Source of the DNA: Cognatiluteimonas sedimenti
GTDB taxonomy: Bacteria; Pseudomonadota; Gammaproteobacteria; Xanthomonadales; Xanthomonadaceae
Length of the DNA stretch: 64,000 nucleotides
NCBI RefSeq assembly: GCF_022808325.1
Contig: NZ_JALGCL010000005.1
Location: 1 to 64,000 of the forward strand
Reading direction: 5' to 3'
Both the position numbers and the translations under genes were made by a program. Within the stretch, counting starts at the first letter, position 1, and every line of letters begins with the position of its first letter. Of the stretch, positions 61,536-64,000 are shown in pieces. The notes under the pieces are model-generated. The model was not told the origin of the DNA, did no database searches, and saw nothing but the letters and a program-made list of their open reading frames with translations.

Positions 61536-62723
61536 TCAACCGGCCAGTGCGGCGTCGAGGTCCGCGCGCAGGTCCTGCAGGGATTCGATGCCGACGCTCA
61601 ACCGCACCAGGTCGTCGCCGATGCCCAGCTCGGCGCGCCGCTGCGGCGGCACCGACGCATGCGTCATCACCGCCGGGTGGTTGACCAGGCTTTCCACGCC
61701 GCCCAGCGATTCGGCCAGGGTGAACAGCTCGGTGCGTTCGCAGAAGCGCTTCGCCGCCTCGAAGCCGCCCTTGAGGCAGATCGAGAGCATGCCGCCGGAA
61801 CCATCCATCTGCCGCTTCGCCAGCGCGTGGTGTGGGTGCGATGCGAGCCCCGGGTAGATCACTTTTGAAATCGCCGGGTGCGTTTCCAGGTATTCGGCCA
61901 GTGCCTGCGCATTGTCGCAGTGCGCCTTCATGCGCAGGTGCAGGGTCTTGGCACCGCGCAGTCCGAGGAAGCTGTCGAACGGGCCCTGCACCGCGCCGAT
62001 CGAGTTCTGCAGGAACGCGAGCTGCTCGGCCAGGTCGGCGTCGTCGCCGACCACGACCATGCCGCCGACCATGTCCGAGTGGCCGTTGAGGTACTTGGTC
62101 GCCGAATGCATCACCAGGTCCGCGCCGTGCTCGAGCGGGCGTTGCAGAGCCGGCGACGCGAACGTGTTGTCGACGACCATGCGCAGGCCGTGCATGCGCG
62201 CGATCGCGGAGATCGCGGCGAGGTCGACGATCTTCAGCAGCGGGTTGGTCGGGGTCTCGACCCAGACCAGCTTCGTCTTCGGCGTGATCGCGGCCTCGAA
62301 CCTGGCCGGATCGGTCAGGTCGACGAAACTGAAGTCGAGGCCGGCGCTGCGTCGGCGCACGCGCTCGAACAGCCGATAGCTGCCGCCGTAGAGGTCGTCC
62401 ATGGCGACGACGTGGTCGCCGCTGTCGAGCAGCTCGAGGATGGTCGAGGTCGCCGCCAACCCGGAAGCGAACGCGTAACCGCGGCTGCCGCCTTCCAGCG
62501 AGGCGACACAGCGCTCCCAGGCGAAGCGGGTCGGGTTGTGGCTGCGCGAATACTCGAAGCCCTGGTGCACGCCCGGGCTGGACTGGGCATAGGTACTCGT
62601 GGCGTAGATCGGCACCATGACCGCGCCGGTGCTCGGGTCCGGCGCCTGGCCGCCGTGGATGGCGCGGGTGCCGAGGCCCCATCGCGCCGCGTCGGTGGAC
62701 GCGCCGCCGTGTTTGTCGTTCAT
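61536..62723 (-). CDS. metB: Cystathionine gamma-synthase / gamma-lyase family PLP enzyme
   Basis: PLP enzyme of methionine or transsulfuration metabolism. The 395-residue protein matches the Cys/Met metabolism family: GTRAIHGGQAPDPSTGAV, YSRSHNPTRFAWERCVASLEGG in broken form, the PLP lysine in SATKYLNGHSDMVGG, and SLGGVESLVNHPAVMTH. The start is MNDKHGGAST; upstream frame is not family-like. An extended -10 lies just upstream. Gamma-synthase and gamma-lyase cannot be told apart by eye; an adjacent CBS gene suggests reverse transsulfuration. In Xanthomonas metB borders the variable LPS locus, as it does here. Confidence 0.93.
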   Translation of the reverse strand: MNDKHGGASTDAARWGLGTRAIHGGQAPDPSTGAVMVPIYATSTYAQSSPGVHQGFEYSRSHNPTRFAWERCVASLEGGSRGYAFASGLAATSTILELLDSGDHVVAMDDLYGGSYRLFERVRRRSAGLDFSFVDLTDPARFEAAITPKTKLVWVETPTNPLLKIVDLAAISAIARMHGLRMVVDNTFASPALQRPLEHGADLVMHSATKYLNGHSDMVGGMVVVGDDADLAEQLAFLQNSIGAVQGPFDSFLGLRGAKTLHLRMKAHCDNAQALAEYLETHPAISKVIYPGLASHPHHALAKRQMDGSGGMLSICLKGGFEAAKRFCERTELFTLAESLGGVESLVNHPAVMTHASVPPQRRAELGIGDDLVRLSVGIESLQDLRADLDAALAG

Positions 62724-62749
62724 GGCTCTACACCTGGATCGAGGCGGGA

Positions 62750-62755
62750 ATTCTA
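62750..62755 (-). promoter_or_regulatory. Extended -10 promoter element for metB
   Basis: On the minus strand TGCTAGAAT (TG-n-TAGAAT) lies 26 bp upstream of the metB start, in the gap after the CBS-domain gene. A -35 is not obvious, which is usual for extended -10 promoters. Confidence 0.45.
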
Positions 62756-62779
62756 GCATCGGGGCCCTGGACCCCCGGC

Positions 62780-64000
62780 CTACTGCACCCGCCGCCGCAG
62801 GTAGTTCAGCAGGTCGATCCGGGTGATCAGGCCGAGGAACCTGCCGGCGTCGGTGACGATGGCGACGTGGCCCCGGTCGAACACCGGCAGCAGCGCCTCG
62901 ATCGGCGACTTTACGTCGAGCCGGTCGAGCTTGCTGACCATCGCGGTGGACACCGGGTCACGGAAGCGCGCCTCGTCGCCGTACACGTGCAGCAGCACGT
63001 CGGACTCGTCGACGATGCCGACCAGCTCCTCGCCGTCCATCACCGGCAGCTGCGAGACGTCGTACAGCTTCATCCGCTGCCAGGCGGTGACCAGCAGATC
63101 CCCGGGACCGACCACGACCGTGTCGCGCTGCGAGAACGGGCGCAGGATCAGGTCGCGCAGGTCGCCGGTCGGCTCGCGCTCGAGGAAGCCGTTGTCCAGC
63201 ATCCAGTAGTCGTTGTACATCTTCGACAGGTACTTGTTGCCGGTATCGCAGACGAACACCAGTACCTTCTTCGGCGTGGTTTGCTCGCGGCAGTACTTCA
63301 GCGCCGCGGCCAGCAGGGTGCCGGTCGAGGAGCCGCCGAGGATCCCTTCCTTCGCCAGCAGTTCCCGGGCGGTGAGGAAGCTCTCCTTGTCGCTGATCGC
63401 GTAGGCCTTGTGCACGCGGCTGAAGTCCGAGATCGGCGGCAGGAAATCCTCGCCGATGCCCTCGACCATCCAGCTCGCGGACTTCTCCACGATCTCGCCG
63501 CGGTTGATGTAGTCCTCCAGGATCGAGCCGACCGGGTCGGCGAGGATCAGCTCGGTGCCCGGCGAGTGCGTGGCGAAGCAGCGCGACAGCCCGGTCATCG
63601 TGCCGGAGCTGCCGCAGCCGAACACGATCGCGTCCAGCCCCCCCTGCATCTGCCGCAGGATCTCCGGGCCGGTGCCGAATTCGTGCGCGGCCGGATTGTC
63701 GGGATTGCCGAACTGGTTGATGAAGTAGGCACCGGGCGTTTCGCGCGCCAGCCGCTCGGCCAGGTCCTGGTAATAGTCGGGGTGGCCCTTGGCGACGTCG
63801 CTGCGGGTCAACACCACCTGGGCGCCCATCGCCTTGAGGTTGAAGATCTTCTCGCGGCTCATCTTGTCGGGCACGACCAGGATCAGCTTGTAACCCTTCT
63901 GCTGCGCGACCAGCGCCAGGCCGATGCCGGTGTTGCCGGCGGTGCCTTCGACCAAGGTGTCGCCCGGCTTGATGTCGCCGCGCTGCTCGGCGGCCTCGAT
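62780..64000 (-). CDS. Cystathionine beta-synthase-like PLP enzyme with CBS domain pair (5' end beyond window)
   Basis: The 406 visible residues lack the N-terminus and its PLP-binding lysine, which lie beyond 64000. The fold-II PLP signature region is clear: EGTAGNTGIGLALVAQQKGY, NQFGNPDNPAAHEFGTGPEI in broken form, FGCGSSGTMTGLSRCF and GGSSTGTLLAAAL. At the C-terminus two CBS motifs follow (DLLVTAWQRMKLYDVSQLPVMDG in broken form and PIEALLPVFDRGHVAIV). This is the layout of bacterial CBS, which condenses serine or O-acetylserine and homocysteine. With metB it makes a transsulfuration pair. Confidence 0.92.
   Translation of the reverse strand: MEAAEQRGDIKPGDTLVEGTAGNTGIGLALVAQQKGYKLILVVPDKMSREKIFNLKAMGAQVVLTRSDVAKGHPDYYQDLAERLARETPGAYFINQFGNPDNPAAHEFGTGPEILRQMQGGLDAIVFGCGSSGTMTGLSRCFATHSPGTELILADPVGSILEDYINRGEIVEKSASWMVEGIGEDFLPPISDFSRVHKAYAISDKESFLTARELLAKEGILGGSSTGTLLAAALKYCREQTTPKKVLVFVCDTGNKYLSKMYNDYWMLDNGFLEREPTGDLRDLILRPFSQRDTVVVGPGDLLVTAWQRMKLYDVSQLPVMDGEELVGIVDESDVLLHVYGDEARFRDPVSTAMVSKLDRLDVKSPIEALLPVFDRGHVAIVTDAGRFLGLITRIDLLNYLRRRVQ

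Overview
The window is high-GC, densely coded DNA from a gammaproteobacterium of the Xanthomonadaceae/Lysobacteraceae type (Xanthomonas, Lysobacter, Luteimonas and relatives). Evidence for this is the lptG-lptF/pepA-holC-valS block, a fused cysN-cysC, an H-NS-family protein with the xanthomonad-type C-terminus, paired DUF4124 proteins, and above all a variable polysaccharide locus lying exactly between etfA and metB, the chromosomal address of the hypervariable LPS locus in Xanthomonas. Species cannot be read from the sequence alone.

Layout. 1-4.8 kb: end of a dispersed palindromic repeat, then an RND efflux pump (permease and adaptor, no outer-membrane channel) with a candidate operator. 4.8-7.15 kb: bioD with a TMEM175-like membrane protein, and a divergent pair msrC (apparently leaderless) plus a TfoX C-terminal-domain protein. 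7.15-9.6 kb: a promoter, a cobalamin riboswitch carrying an inserted REP-type palindrome, btuB and a strong terminator. 9.6-10.2 kb: 27-bp tandem repeats and a second copy of the dispersed repeat. 10.2-24.2 kb: housekeeping genes (lptG, lptF, pepA, holC, valS, an exported amidohydrolase, rimI, a possible holD, pssA, two DUF4124 proteins, proS), the third repeat copy and an H-NS-like gene. 24.2-29.9 kb: a ThrE-like exporter, a four-gene Mla/MCE lipid-transport operon and an AlkB-type dioxygenase.

30.1-44.9 kb: the ETF system (ETF-QO at one end, etfBA at the other) is split by accessory genes: a WcbI-like and a GSCFA protein, a large polytopic protein, a secreted and a membrane-anchored protein of unknown role, and a minus-strand sulfate operon (SLC13/RCK transporter, cysD, cysNC, SAM methyltransferase). 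45-61.5 kb: between etfA and metB lie a secreted metalloprotease, a 3-oxoacid CoA-transferase and a glycan locus. Its core is a six-gene overlapping operon (Und-P glycosyltransferase, sulfotransferase, small SMR-like protein, LbH acyltransferase, second SMR-like protein, RffA-type aminotransferase), followed by a polytopic membrane protein, a lipoprotein, a Wzm/Wzt-type ABC exporter, an 1132-residue sulfotransferase-like/GT2/GT4 fusion and another sulfotransferase. 61.5-64 kb: metB and the 3' part of a cystathionine beta-synthase-like gene.

Working hypothesis: the etfA-metB locus makes a surface polysaccharide (probably an ABC-exported O-antigen) that is decorated with an acylated 4-amino-4,6-dideoxy sugar flipped on undecaprenyl phosphate and with sulfate. 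The PAPS for sulfation could come from the neighbouring cysDNC operon. The gene assignments are direct readings of motifs; the sulfated-glycan product is inference. No tRNA, rRNA, CRISPR array, prophage or transposase gene was seen.
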